A stretch of 29,131 nt of DNA, taken from a virus. Positions 18,723 to 28,490 of the stretch are shown here, piece after piece. How positions within the stretch are numbered: the first letter of the stretch is position 1; each line of letters opens with the position of its first letter. The stretch spans positions 1 to 29,131 of IMG/VR virus record IMGVR_UViG_3300046517_000200. One strand, 5' to 3'. The translations under genes were made by a program, and so were the position numbers. The notes beneath the pieces are model-generated. The model made no database searches. It had not been told where the DNA came from and worked only from the letters and a program-made list of their open reading frames with translations.

Positions 18723-20993
18723 AACTGGTCTGATTTTACCATCAGTACCAACTACTGCTTCTTGTTTAGATCCATCTTTAAGAGTCAAAGTAATATGCCC
18801 ACCAGACATACCTTGGACTAAAAGCCTGGAAGCAGCCTGAAAACTCATACCTAGCGGCCGGCCATGTAATAAACCTAATAAAATTGGAGCATAATTATCG
18901 TTAGACATGATTCTTGCTACTACACCCATTCCTATATAACCAGAGACTATAGCCCCACGAGTTAACATAGCTGAGTCTGAATGTTCTGCTAATAATTCTC
19001 CTGCTAAACCTAATGTGGCTGTACCAAACCTAAACTTAATATAGTTATTATTATTATTTAACTGGTTAGTAGTCTTCTGAACAGCATCAACAAAATCGTC
19101 CCATCGGCGAGCTTTAGCACTGTTTAAAGTACCTAATAGTTTAATTCCTTCAGTTGACTGTCTAAACTTATTATAGTCAGTAGCATATTGATCTCCATTT
19201 AATACCCCCACATCACGATTTTCTGGACTATAGGGTGTCCAGTTATCCTGCTCTAATTTCTTAAAGAAATAACCTTGAAGATCTTTCCTACCATTAGTAG
19301 AAGTTACAGTCTGACCATTAACTGTAGCCTCCCCGGACTCTAAGAACCTTCCCATCTTTTTATAATCCCCAAGGATGGAATCCATTACTTCTCTTGGAGC
19401 ATTTTCAGTATTTAATAATGTGTCAGCAGATTTACCAGTTTCTCCTATTGGTCCCCAAAGTTCATGTCTTTTTTGAACTATAGCCTTGCTTTGTTGCCAA
19501 GATTGATTTATACTTGCAAGTTGTGGAGCTTGTGATGGATCATTCGACCATTTAGGAATACTCTCATCAATATCTTTATTTAAAGAATTTGAAATCCTTC
19601 TAAATCTTCCATCTACTGCATTAATGTTTTCAGTTAAATGGCCATAACCTAAAGCATCAATAGCCTGTTTAGCATCCCACGCTTCTTTAAATCCTAATGG
19701 ATTAGATGAAATTAAATTACCTTGAGGATCAAATTTTGCATCAATCGCTTTAAAAATATCATTTATAGTTCTAGAAACAGGAGTATTTACATCTGGAGTA
19801 ATAATACCATTAGGGTACATTTCACTACGAATTTTTAATAGTTCAGGTAATGTTCTATTTAGATCTATAGGACCATTAACTACTTTTCCAGCAACAACAC
19901 TTGAAGCATTTACAGTTTGAGTTCCTGTTTGTATTCCTCCAGACATTACTGGTACTTGAATAGGAGTTTGAACAACAGTTCCAGGAAGTTGTTTAGGATA
20001 TAAGTCAGCACCAGCTACAGCATTTTGTGCTTCTTTATTTGAAGTTGCTACAAACTTATCATAACTAGCCCTATTTTCTGCCATCATTAATTCAGCCCTA
20101 GCATCATTACTAATAGAAGATACTGGGCCGCTGACATTAGGAATAGTTAAATCTGCAATCAACTCATTAGATCTTATCTTTGCACGTTTAGTACTATCAG
20201 CAATAGATGCTTCCTTGGCACCTCGGCCAAAATAATCTTCTATTAAAGAAGAATGCTTTGGACTAGCTTCATATTGAGAATAAGTAGGATTTAGATTTTT
20301 TAATTCATCAGTTACTCCTGGAACTCGATCTATTAAATCTCCAGGAGCTAATGCTTTTCCAGCCACGCCAATAACTCTACCAGCTAATTCATTCAATCCT
20401 GTTTGTTCTATTCCAGCATATAAAGGATTATGTGGAAAAGTACTTGATCCAGTTCCTTCCCCAGAAGCATGCCTTAAGTATTGATCTACAGTTGCCATAA
20501 CTGCTGAACCGGCTAAAGTAGCTGGTAAAGTTACTTCAGGAAATGCTCCAATAGCTAGGGCACCAGCACCATCAGAAATAATATCGCGAGCAAGAGGCGC
20601 AACTTCTGATTGACTTTCTGGAGTTTTATTAATTAAACTTTGAATAAGTGGATGATTATAAGTATCCGCAGGTAATAATCTCTGTAGGGCTTCAGCAACT
20701 AAACCTTTTGCATTTGTATCTTGACTAGAAATACCTGTAGCGTGACCTGGAAGCGAGCCAGTATAAACTGGATTTGTAGTATCTTTTGCAGTTAAATCAA
20801 TTGTTGGCTTTATAGTAGGATTTGTAACATCTTGAGAAGTTAAGTTAACCGCCGGAGTTGTAACTCTAGCCTTAATCTTTTCATAGGCCGCGGCTGCTGC
20901 TTTTCCTATGTCTTCTTTAGAAGCATTATCTGGACCAGTAATATTAAATTTAGTTCCATCAGGAGCTATAATTGGATATGTTTTTTCTGCCAT
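18717..20993 (-). CDS. Putative internal virion (DNA ejection) protein, 758 aa
   Basis: The last and largest of three consecutive genes with the composition of ejection proteins. Residues about 45-95 carry a repeated LT(S/A)(Q/K)D(V/T)TNP element, probably disordered. Residues 140-170 (GALAIGAFPEVTLPATLAGS) are Ala/Gly-rich and hydrophobic. The C-terminal 110 residues contain another hydrophobic part (GLAGELLAEHSD, VSGYIGMGVVARIM). Long helical stretches lie between. This resembles short-tailed phage internal proteins that leave the head with DNA and cross the cell envelope. No lytic transglycosylase motif is seen. The start has no good ribosome site. The role is inferred from composition and position. 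Confidence 0.6.
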   Translation of the reverse strand: MAEKTYPIIAPDGTKFNITGPDNASKEDIGKAAAAAYEKIKARVTTPAVNLTSQDVTNPTIKPTIDLTAKDTTNPVYTGSLPGHATGISSQDTNAKGLVAEALQRLLPADTYNHPLIQSLINKTPESQSEVAPLARDIISDGAGALAIGAFPEVTLPATLAGSAVMATVDQYLRHASGEGTGSSTFPHNPLYAGIEQTGLNELAGRVIGVAGKALAPGDLIDRVPGVTDELKNLNPTYSQYEASPKHSSLIEDYFGRGAKEASIADSTKRAKIRSNELIADLTIPNVSGPVSSISNDARAELMMAENRASYDKFVATSNKEAQNAVAGADLYPKQLPGTVVQTPIQVPVMSGGIQTGTQTVNASSVVAGKVVNGPIDLNRTLPELLKIRSEMYPNGIITPDVNTPVSRTINDIFKAIDAKFDPQGNLISSNPLGFKEAWDAKQAIDALGYGHLTENINAVDGRFRRISNSLNKDIDESIPKWSNDPSQAPQLASINQSWQQSKAIVQKRHELWGPIGETGKSADTLLNTENAPREVMDSILGDYKKMGRFLESGEATVNGQTVTSTNGRKDLQGYFFKKLEQDNWTPYSPENRDVGVLNGDQYATDYNKFRQSTEGIKLLGTLNSAKARRWDDFVDAVQKTTNQLNNNNNYIKFRFGTATLGLAGELLAEHSDSAMLTRGAIVSGYIGMGVVARIMSNDNYAPILLGLLHGRPLGMSFQAASRLLVQGMSGGHITLTLKDGSKQEAVVGTDGKIRPVK

Positions 20994-20998
20994 TTCAT

Positions 20999-22291
20999 TT
21001 ACTGTCCTATTCTAAATCCACCGGGCAGCGTATTTTCATCAGTAGTAGGTTGAGTAGTTCTAGTTTCAGGCACAGCTTCTTTTCTATTAGATTTACTATT
21101 TGAGAGAACAGTTTCTAATCTAGCTTGCCTAACTGTAGGAATAAGTTTATCAAATATAGCTTTAGCTCTATCAGGGGTTAAAGACCTTTCAATCCCACCA
21201 GCATAAGATTTTACCCACTTTTCTTCTTGTGGAGAAACAACAGACCCTACCTTAGCATTTTCCTTCATTGCAACAAATATTTTACCTATATCAGGTCTAA
21301 TATTTTCTACAACTGGATCAGCTTGACCAGCAATATTTTGTAATCTATCTGCAATACTACCAAATCCTGCCCCAAGAAAATACTTCTGATAACCTGTTTG
21401 ACCATCAGAATAAGTTTTTTCTAACGCATCCTTAACTGTAGTAGCTAAATCTTCTACAGTACTGTATTGTTTAAATTCATCCTGAGCCTTAGCCGGCATC
21501 TTAGCCCCAGGAAAAGCATCATTCCAAGTAGCCCCAGGAGGTAACTTTAATTTAGCTCTAGTATCAGGATCAAGTGTTAATAAACCCCAAGTTTCTGGAA
21601 GGTTCGCGGCCTTAGCACCTTCTTTTTGTAACTCAAAGTTACCTTTTATATTAGCCAAATTAAGATCATGTTCATATTTAAGTTGTTCCATAGTCTTATC
21701 ATGAGCATTCTTAATATTTAACTGACGAACTTCAGCACTATCCTTACCTTGGGCTAAACTTTTAGCGGTTTCTTCTTGAAGATTACTTTCGAATAATTTT
21801 AATTGCTTTTCATAATCTATATTCTGCTCTAATGCTGGTTTAGCTTCAGTGGCTTTTAATGTTCCAGTTTCCTGAGCCGCTGATCTAGGTGCCCTAAATT
21901 GAATAGTTTCACCTGTAGCGGGATTAGTAGCAGTAATTCTAGTTCCAAAAACATTAGGACTCATCTCATATTGATCTTGAGAAGTAATATTATACCCTGA
22001 TGGAACATTCCCAGTTTGTTCAGCCCCTTGAATTAATTGTTGTCTAGCTGACTGTTGCTGTAAATCTAATTGAGCTTGTTGAAGTTTATGAGTAGCAAGT
22101 TGATTAGCTTTATCATTAGCTAAAGATTCTTCAAACTGTTGCTTTTGAGCATCAATCTGAGCTTGTTTCTGCTCATTCTCAACTTGAGTCTGTTCTTGTT
22201 TCTTTTTTAATTCTTCAGCAGTAGTAGCTTCTTGCTTACCTAATGCGTAGGCACTTATAATACTATTTGATACATCTAATTTAACTGGCAT
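20999..22291 (-). CDS. Putative internal virion protein with long coiled coil, 430 aa
   Basis: Residues 20-95 are an uninterrupted Gln/Lys/Glu/Ala-rich coiled coil (EELKKKQEQTQVENEQKQ...), a second helical stretch covers about 150-225, and a helical C-terminal domain follows. A good ribosome site AGGAG precedes the ATG, and five bases separate its stop from the next start. The Gln-rich coiled coil and neighbourhood fit a T7-like or similar ejection protein; a scaffold is less likely because it sits downstream of tail genes. No enzymatic motif is seen. Confidence 0.55.
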   Translation of the reverse strand: MPVKLDVSNSIISAYALGKQEATTAEELKKKQEQTQVENEQKQAQIDAQKQQFEESLANDKANQLATHKLQQAQLDLQQQSARQQLIQGAEQTGNVPSGYNITSQDQYEMSPNVFGTRITATNPATGETIQFRAPRSAAQETGTLKATEAKPALEQNIDYEKQLKLFESNLQEETAKSLAQGKDSAEVRQLNIKNAHDKTMEQLKYEHDLNLANIKGNFELQKEGAKAANLPETWGLLTLDPDTRAKLKLPPGATWNDAFPGAKMPAKAQDEFKQYSTVEDLATTVKDALEKTYSDGQTGYQKYFLGAGFGSIADRLQNIAGQADPVVENIRPDIGKIFVAMKENAKVGSVVSPQEEKWVKSYAGGIERSLTPDRAKAIFDKLIPTVRQARLETVLSNSKSNRKEAVPETRTTQPTTDENTLPGGFRIGQ

Positions 22292-22300
22292 CTTAAACTC

Positions 22301-23002
22301 CTAATATCCAGGATTATAAACAGGAGTACGATTTATATTAAATGTAGAAGGAAGAATAAATGGTGGAGTAGTATTCTTATTATATAAAGTTCCAGGATTA
22401 AATGAAGGAGTTTTATATACATTAGGTACAGTTGAAGGTAATGTAGAAGCATTTGGTTTTTTAAATGCCCCTTGACCTAAGAAATAAGCTAACGTAGCTG
22501 CCGCATTAGATAAACCGCCACCTACAGCATTATTAGGAGTAGTTCCTGTTCCTACAACATTCTTAGGCGTAGCAGTAAATAAACTTTGGCCGGTCTGGAG
22601 AGCATTAGTCTCTAATTGATTCTGAAGCATAGGAATCTGTTGATGTAGTTTAACTATATCCCCATACCTTTGTGAGTCTACACTATTTTCAGCATTTCCT
22701 AAAGCATCACCAGTTATTCCTCGCAAGGCCGCATTTTCTTGAACATTCTGTAACTGTAATGCTCTAGTTTTATTTATATCTGAAACTTGTCCAGCTTCGT
22801 AACCAGTTAAATCAGTTCCAGCACTTAATTTTGCTTGCTGTTCCATTAGTTGTTTAAGTAGTAACTGTTGTTCTGGAGTTAAGTTTGTATTTTGAGTCTG
22901 GGTCGTAGTTTCTTTACGATTTCCCAAAGCTCCGCCGGCCGCAGATAAACCTACAGCTAAAGCTGCTGGATTACTATATAACGATTTAAAATCAAACGGC
23001 AT
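22301..23002 (-). CDS. Putative internal virion protein, 233 aa
   Basis: Starts with a hydrophobic Ala/Gly stretch (AALAVGLSAAGGALG), followed by a Gln-rich helical middle (LTPEQQLLLKQLMEQQAKL) and an Asn/Thr/Pro-rich low-complexity tail. AAAGGA lies ahead of the ATG. The layout is common in small proteins at the head of podovirus ejection clusters. Assigned by composition and position only. Confidence 0.5.
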   Translation of the reverse strand: MPFDFKSLYSNPAALAVGLSAAGGALGNRKETTTQTQNTNLTPEQQLLLKQLMEQQAKLSAGTDLTGYEAGQVSDINKTRALQLQNVQENAALRGITGDALGNAENSVDSQRYGDIVKLHQQIPMLQNQLETNALQTGQSLFTATPKNVVGTGTTPNNAVGGGLSNAAATLAYFLGQGAFKKPNASTLPSTVPNVYKTPSFNPGTLYNKNTTPPFILPSTFNINRTPVYNPGY

Positions 23003-23006
23003 TTCT

Positions 23007-23222
23007 TTATCCTTTCACTTCATCATCAACGAAACAATATTTCCATTGCCCAGCAGCAAAAGTAACAACTGTGGTTTCTACTTTGAGTTCATTCATTCTA
23101 TAGATATAAAGTTCATTAGACATGTTTAAATGTCTATCTATCATACGCACTGTACTATGGAAAGCATTTTCAAATTCAAGTTTCGTTTCTTTCTTATCAT
23201 TTAAAACTACAGTTAATTTCAT
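23007..23222 (-). CDS. Small protein (71 aa) in the virion operon, unknown
   Basis: Compact alpha/beta sequence (MKLTVVLNDKKETKLEFENA, then WKYCFVDDEVKG at the end). A good AGAGG ribosome site is present. It lies between the tail fibre and the internal proteins, separated by four and eight bases, so it is co-expressed. Could be a minor virion component or chaperone. Confidence 0.55.
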   Translation of the reverse strand: MKLTVVLNDKKETKLEFENAFHSTVRMIDRHLNMSNELYIYRMNELKVETTVVTFAAGQWKYCFVDDEVKG

Positions 23223-23230
23223 AAAACCTC

Positions 23231-24388
23231 TTAAAGTCGAACATATGGAATAAGTTGAAAAGCTAATGGACTACCATCATTTGAAATAGTTAAACTAGAT
23301 CCAGAATGAGTATGATCTACACTATCTACACCTGAAGCAGCCGGGCTTCCAGTAAAAGTAGCAGCTAAAGTTAAATCTACATCACCACCTACTGCATCAT
23401 CTGTAGTATCTTCAAAAGAATGTGTATGTGTTGCATCTTCTGTTCCTGTATTACTTGAACCACTAATACTTGCTGAAAATCCATGTGTATGTGAATCTGA
23501 TGCTACACTTGCAGAGCCTTCTAATCTTGGAGTAGTTCCACTTGGACCTCCTGTAGTTCCTGAAACTGAAAGTCCACTAACATCTACAGAATGTCCATGA
23601 GGGGCACTTTCTACACCAGTACTAGAATGGTAAGTATGACTATGAGTTAAACTAGGTAAATGAACTGTTCCACCTACAGTTCCAGTAGATGTAGTAGTAT
23701 GAGTATGTTTAACTGATTCATTTCCTGTATTCCCAGAAATAGTAGGAGCATTAGCCACTACAGGAGTAGTAGTAGCCCCATACTTTAAAAATCTTCCTCT
23801 AACATCATTAGGAGTAAATCCAGTAACTACAGAAGCATTATCTGTAGAATATGTGTAGGTACTTCCATCAACTATTCCCCATCCGGGTTTTGTTGGAGCA
23901 ACCCAGAATCCTTCTACATATAAATTTGCTCCACCTAATCTTTTCCATGTAATTAAATTCCATCTATAGTACCAATCAAAATCAGTAGCATAGATCATAT
24001 ATCCATTATCATATAATACACTAGGACTAGGTTTAGTATCTGGAGATAATGTTACATCTTGTATTCCATCATAATAATACCAGTGACCCCCACGAGCAAT
24101 ATATGTTACATTTCTATCCGTAGCAAAATAAGTTGTACCTACAACTACATTTGAAGGTTGCGGCCGTTGTGCTAAAGTCCCAACTAAAGTACCGTTTAAT
24201 TGCCTTTTAGTTACATAGTCCCCCGGATTAATAGCGTCTTTAGCTTTTCCTATACGCCGGCCATGTAAATTTTGTTTCTGAGTAAGTAAACTATTTACTT
24301 GCCTAAGTAAATAATCTTGCTCTGGACCTATAGATTGTCCAGGATCATAACCTAATACACTTAAATCGGGAAGTTCATAACTAACCAT
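23231..24388 (-). CDS. Tail fibre / collar-type protein with HxH metal motifs, 385 aa
   Basis: An N-terminal helical part (residues 1-75), then a WYYRW segment and GFWVAPTKPGWGIVDGSTYTY leading into DVRGRFLKYGA, as in phage tail-collar/tail-fibre tips. The C-terminal half has at least six H-x-H pairs (KHTHT, HSHTYH, HGHS, SHTHG, THTHS, DHTHSG) within Gly/Ser/Thr-rich strands. In T4 gp37 such HxH motifs bind iron along a trimeric fibre; the same is expected here. It probably recognises the host surface. Its ATG overlaps the stop of the 827-aa gene by one base (TAATG), so they are coupled. Confidence 0.8.
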   Translation of the reverse strand: MVSYELPDLSVLGYDPGQSIGPEQDYLLRQVNSLLTQKQNLHGRRIGKAKDAINPGDYVTKRQLNGTLVGTLAQRPQPSNVVVGTTYFATDRNVTYIARGGHWYYYDGIQDVTLSPDTKPSPSVLYDNGYMIYATDFDWYYRWNLITWKRLGGANLYVEGFWVAPTKPGWGIVDGSTYTYSTDNASVVTGFTPNDVRGRFLKYGATTTPVVANAPTISGNTGNESVKHTHTTTSTGTVGGTVHLPSLTHSHTYHSSTGVESAPHGHSVDVSGLSVSGTTGGPSGTTPRLEGSASVASDSHTHGFSASISGSSNTGTEDATHTHSFEDTTDDAVGGDVDLTLAATFTGSPAASGVDSVDHTHSGSSLTISNDGSPLAFQLIPYVRL

Positions 24389-26871
24389 TAGATAGCTCCC
24401 TTACCATCTAAGAAAACCCACTTTTCTTCAGTATCTAATCCAGACTTAGCAATTTGAATCCTGGTGGCAATATGTCTAAATCTCCCAGCACCTATAGGAC
24501 CAATATCTATTTTAAGTAGACTGCCTGCAATAGTTTTAGGTAGTGGGATACTACAGATTTTCTCTCCGTCTGTGGCAATATCTATTGAACTTGAAATAAG
24601 ACTAATTCCGTCTAAATAGATAATATAAGGAAGTGAAGTTACTGCAAGTGTATCTATTCGTATTTCAAGTGCTTTAATCTTACCATAGCGTAATATTTCT
24701 ATCTCACCTATAGTATTATATACTTTAGGTCCCGGCTGTTGATAAACTACATCGGGTGGTAATACCTCATAAAACTCAAAAGGTAAACTAGCACTTGATT
24801 GTAAGGTAGCACTAAAATCAGTACCAAAACAATCACTATCTTGAAAGAAAGTATATGCTACAGCTGATTTTCGTGTAGTATTAAATATACTTGATGAATG
24901 TGCTACCCCATCTACTATAGGAGTAAATGTAATATCATTTCCTAAAGTATCAATAATAAAATTAATCGTACGAATCCTCTTTTTATTTATAGAATCCAAA
25001 CCTAAATTAAGTAACCTTAAAAATGTAAGTTGTGGTGGTCGTTTATCATAAGATAAACTTAATTCTTTAAATCTTAAATCTGTTGTTTGACCTGAGACTC
25101 TAAATTGTATATCTCTACAAGGAGTTATTGCTGATGCACCGGATATAGATTGAATATCAAACCTAGATCTAAATTGATAGTATCCTACTCCAGTGTCATT
25201 TACTTTAAATGCGGTAGTACTAATGTCATTTGCTTCATATCCAGTATGTCCATCAACACCGATACCTATTACAACACCAAATAAACTTGAACCTGTGCCT
25301 CCTGCTATACCTAAAGTATAAAGATCTTTTCTAACGGTAGGTAAATTAAAATCAAAACAGCCAGATAATATTTGTACAGTTTGTCTAGTTTGAGCACCGT
25401 CATCTAACCTACGAGTTATATCATCATATACTTTAATAAATTTATCAGTATCATCAAAACCTAAAAGACTTCCATTCTCATGGGCTACATACATTTTAGG
25501 TGAAAGATTTACATAGGCTACTCTCCAATATTTTCTTTGAAAGTCATAAACTTCAGTATGTATTGAAGTAAATGATCCACTAGCTAAAGGTGCTCCAACA
25601 GGGACAATACAAAATAATTTATTCTTTACTATAGTACACGAATACCTTGTTGCCCCAGTCAAATCAATAGTTACTGCTCCACATTCAAATGTAGCTTCTC
25701 CTTTATATAAAAGATCTGTATTAGGAAAACAAAGATTAACTATATTACCTGAAGTATTACATGCAACCCATCCAGATTTAGACATGTAAACTGCTGAGTT
25801 TTGATATAAAGCAACATCTATACCTATAGGTGGGTCTGATACACCTAAAGGATCTAAACTTACATCAAGGAAACCATCAGGTAATTGAACATATGTTCCT
25901 GAAAGAATATAGACATCTCGATCAGTTCCAACTAATACTGTATTCTTAGCTACTTTAATAGCCCATTTAAATGTTTCAGAGCCGCTGGCTCCAGTAACAT
26001 TCATAGTTGTTCTTGAGTCTGTAGAATCTGGAGAATTAATATCTCCAAAATATATTTGCTTAGCAGTAAAATAAATCATCCTTCCGTAAACAGGACCAAC
26101 ACAAGAAATAATTGCATCTGGTATCCCTGTAGAATTAACTGGAAGTAAGAAATCATTTAAAGTTATACCTAATGCTAAAGCATCATAATCAGACATATTA
26201 TCTGTAAATGCTCCAAAACTAGTAACTCTAGCAATTCTATACCATGTATCTAAATTTACACCTCTCCGGAATATCCATGCTTCATTAGCTGTAGAGCTAG
26301 GAACACTAGGATTTTGAGGAGTAACAGTTACTACTTGAAGACTTGGAGAAACTGTATTAATAGCTGATCTTACACTTTTAGCTCTATAAGATCCATTAAC
26401 TAATACATTAACTTGGCAGTATTCATAATCTCCAGTTAAAATTCCAGCAGCACCAACTACTACTGTAGGTCCAGCACTAGGACCAATTATACCTAAATCT
26501 GTTGCAGTAGTCCCATCATCTTTAAATCTTTTATTTCCTGAGAAACCAAAAACATAATTATATGCTGCATTAAAACATGCTCTAGTAGCACTACCGCCAG
26601 TTTCAATTTGTGTATTCCCTCTAAAGACTAATCCTGTAGTATCGGCTGAATAAATGTATGGAGTGCCATTTATATATTTTTGATAGATTGTATGCAATGT
26701 ATTAGTAAACACAGATAGTTGTCTAGTTGTTCCCCCAGACATTTGTATAGCACCATTCAGATCTAGCTCTACATTTTCCATCCTTAATAGGCCATTTTTA
26801 CGCCCATTTAAAGCATCATCAGATGGACACCATCCTGCACTAAAATCATTCCAATTAAATACTTCAGGCAT
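24388..26871 (-). CDS. Large tail/virion structural protein, 827 aa (tail-tube or stabilisation type)
   Basis: Begins with EVFNWNDFSAGWCPSDDALNG...LRMENVELDLNGAI, a start pattern I associate with large tail-tube or connector-stabilising proteins of short-tailed phages. The rest is beta-rich with many Thr, Ser, Gly and Asp, no coiled coil, no membrane span and no enzymatic motif. It stands between the beta-repeat protein and the tail fibre and overlaps both neighbours. The exact role cannot be fixed from sequence alone; a distal tail or fibre-anchoring part is possible. Confidence 0.65.
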   Translation of the reverse strand: MPEVFNWNDFSAGWCPSDDALNGRKNGLLRMENVELDLNGAIQMSGGTTRQLSVFTNTLHTIYQKYINGTPYIYSADTTGLVFRGNTQIETGGSATRACFNAAYNYVFGFSGNKRFKDDGTTATDLGIIGPSAGPTVVVGAAGILTGDYEYCQVNVLVNGSYRAKSVRSAINTVSPSLQVVTVTPQNPSVPSSTANEAWIFRRGVNLDTWYRIARVTSFGAFTDNMSDYDALALGITLNDFLLPVNSTGIPDAIISCVGPVYGRMIYFTAKQIYFGDINSPDSTDSRTTMNVTGASGSETFKWAIKVAKNTVLVGTDRDVYILSGTYVQLPDGFLDVSLDPLGVSDPPIGIDVALYQNSAVYMSKSGWVACNTSGNIVNLCFPNTDLLYKGEATFECGAVTIDLTGATRYSCTIVKNKLFCIVPVGAPLASGSFTSIHTEVYDFQRKYWRVAYVNLSPKMYVAHENGSLLGFDDTDKFIKVYDDITRRLDDGAQTRQTVQILSGCFDFNLPTVRKDLYTLGIAGGTGSSLFGVVIGIGVDGHTGYEANDISTTAFKVNDTGVGYYQFRSRFDIQSISGASAITPCRDIQFRVSGQTTDLRFKELSLSYDKRPPQLTFLRLLNLGLDSINKKRIRTINFIIDTLGNDITFTPIVDGVAHSSSIFNTTRKSAVAYTFFQDSDCFGTDFSATLQSSASLPFEFYEVLPPDVVYQQPGPKVYNTIGEIEILRYGKIKALEIRIDTLAVTSLPYIIYLDGISLISSSIDIATDGEKICSIPLPKTIAGSLLKIDIGPIGAGRFRHIATRIQIAKSGLDTEEKWVFLDGKGAI

Positions 26872-28039
26872 TGTCGTTTCCGTATCGCCTCACGTAAGAT
26901 TCAAAATCATTATCTGTTGAAGTCTCACTTAATCCAATAGTTTCAGTAGCTAATCTTTCAGTAGTATCTAAAGCATCTCGGTCATTACAGTACCTACGAA
27001 AATAATTTTCTGTTTCTGTTTGATCTGGATGTTCTCCAGTATCCTCAGAAATTACTTTTGCTGCACTATAATTTAAAGTTACTGTTCCTCCGAGAATATC
27101 ATAGTTTGTTGATCCCGAAGCTATGACATATGTTCGCCTAAATCCTACAGCAGTCCCAGTAATAACATAAGAACCACCACTAACTGAAAGTGTATATCCT
27201 TTACTTAAAGTTGCACTTGAACCATTAATTGAATAAGTGCCACTTGCAACAGATAACTTTCTAGTTGCCTTTAATCCAGCAGCAGTACCTGAGATTGTAT
27301 ATGTTCCTGAAGAAGCAGAAACTTTACGGCCTACAGCTAAAGTCGCCGCCGTCCCACTAATTGTATAAGTCCCACCACTTGCAGTTAAAGTATAAGCTGT
27401 AGTTGATTCTTTAAATGCAACAGTACTTCCCCAAAACTTATTACCTGCTGTCATATCCCATGCAGGAGTATATGTTCCAGTAGAAGAAGCTAATAAAGAA
27501 CAAACAGCATCACCAGAAGAAATTGTACCGCCTGAAGTAAAAGCATTTCCAGAATGAGGATTTGCTGTTATATTTCCAACCATTCCAAATGCAACAATTG
27601 CTGCAACTGTCGCAGTTGTTGTAACAGCAGCACCATTCTGGTTTGCAGAACAAGAAGCAGTATTAGTTACATTATGAACGTCAACAACAGGATTAGTAAA
27701 TCCAGAGATCTCAATAAATAGAATTGATTTAAAGTATGATCCTGTATTACGACTAAATGTAGCTGTAATAGTCGTTTTTCCTGATGTAGAAACAGGTAAA
27801 TACCAAACATCACTTCTTACAGTAGTTCCAGATAAATTATCCATTGACGGAACTTGTGTAAATGCGTTAGTTCCATCTGATACTCCAGTAATACTACCTA
27901 CATTTCCTGGAGTTGCATCAAAGTTATCAGGACAAACTACTAATAAGTTTCCAGTCCCAGTAGCACTAACTGTAACTGATACAGTTGTATTAGTATCAGT
28001 TACATTTGCTCCATGAGCCTGTACAAAAGCTAAAGCCAT
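26864..28039 (-). CDS. Beta-repeat virion protein, 391 aa
   Basis: Residues 1-210 form a beta-sandwich-like domain. Residues about 217-325 hold four to five repeats of 18-19 residues of the form GGTYTISGTAATLxxxRK, a short repeat that is frequent in phage surface proteins. The C-terminus has two similar blocks, NYFRRYCNDRD and SYVRRYGNDNA. The start has no clear ribosome site (TTAATTAAATG). Overlaps the 827-aa gene by eight bases. Likely a decoration or fibre-associated protein; function inferred. Confidence 0.7.
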   Translation of the reverse strand: MALAFVQAHGANVTDTNTTVSVTVSATGTGNLLVVCPDNFDATPGNVGSITGVSDGTNAFTQVPSMDNLSGTTVRSDVWYLPVSTSGKTTITATFSRNTGSYFKSILFIEISGFTNPVVDVHNVTNTASCSANQNGAAVTTTATVAAIVAFGMVGNITANPHSGNAFTSGGTISSGDAVCSLLASSTGTYTPAWDMTAGNKFWGSTVAFKESTTAYTLTASGGTYTISGTAATLAVGRKVSASSGTYTISGTAAGLKATRKLSVASGTYSINGSSATLSKGYTLSVSGGSYVITGTAVGFRRTYVIASGSTNYDILGGTVTLNYSAAKVISEDTGEHPDQTETENYFRRYCNDRDALDTTERLATETIGLSETSTDNDFESYVRRYGNDNA

Positions 28040-28043
28040 TTAA

Positions 28044-28481
28044 TTAAGCAATAGTAAAGATGCTTGCACCAAATGTTACTGTGAATGTTTCTGTATCATT
28101 TAACGTAATTGAAGAACCATAATCCCAATAACCTATTAATGGTTTTAATGGACTTCCAGGAGTACTATTATACAATACAGCGTATCTAAATGGTCCTATT
28201 GTTCCTCCAGAAGCAGTAAAAACAATATTTGTTCCAGCCGCAGTAAAAGTTCCACCAGATCTAGTTCCAGATAATGTAGCAGTAGTTCCGCCTGCGGTAT
28301 AACCGTTTCCTGCTCCAATTTCAGTAATATCTGCTAATAATTTATGCGTTCCCACAACTGGAGCAGTATTAGTTAAGGCTACTTTTAATACATCAGCAGT
28401 TGATCCAGATGTTCCAAATAGATCATGTACTTTCTGGCATAAATCTTCTACGAACTGTTCATATTTTGTAAAGGCTGCCAT
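28044..28481 (-). CDS. Small phage structural protein, 145 aa
   Basis: Contains LADITEIGAGNGYTAGG, TASGGTIGPFRYAVLYN and IGYWDYGSSITLNDTETFTVTF, blocks shared by a widespread family of small virion proteins in tailed phages. AGGAG ribosome site seven bases before ATG. Probably a head decoration or tail accessory protein; I am confident it is structural, less so about the place. Confidence 0.7.
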   Translation of the reverse strand: MAAFTKYEQFVEDLCQKVHDLFGTSGSTADVLKVALTNTAPVVGTHKLLADITEIGAGNGYTAGGTTATLSGTRSGGTFTAAGTNIVFTASGGTIGPFRYAVLYNSTPGSPLKPLIGYWDYGSSITLNDTETFTVTFGASIFTIA

Positions 28482-28490
28482 TTAAATCTC

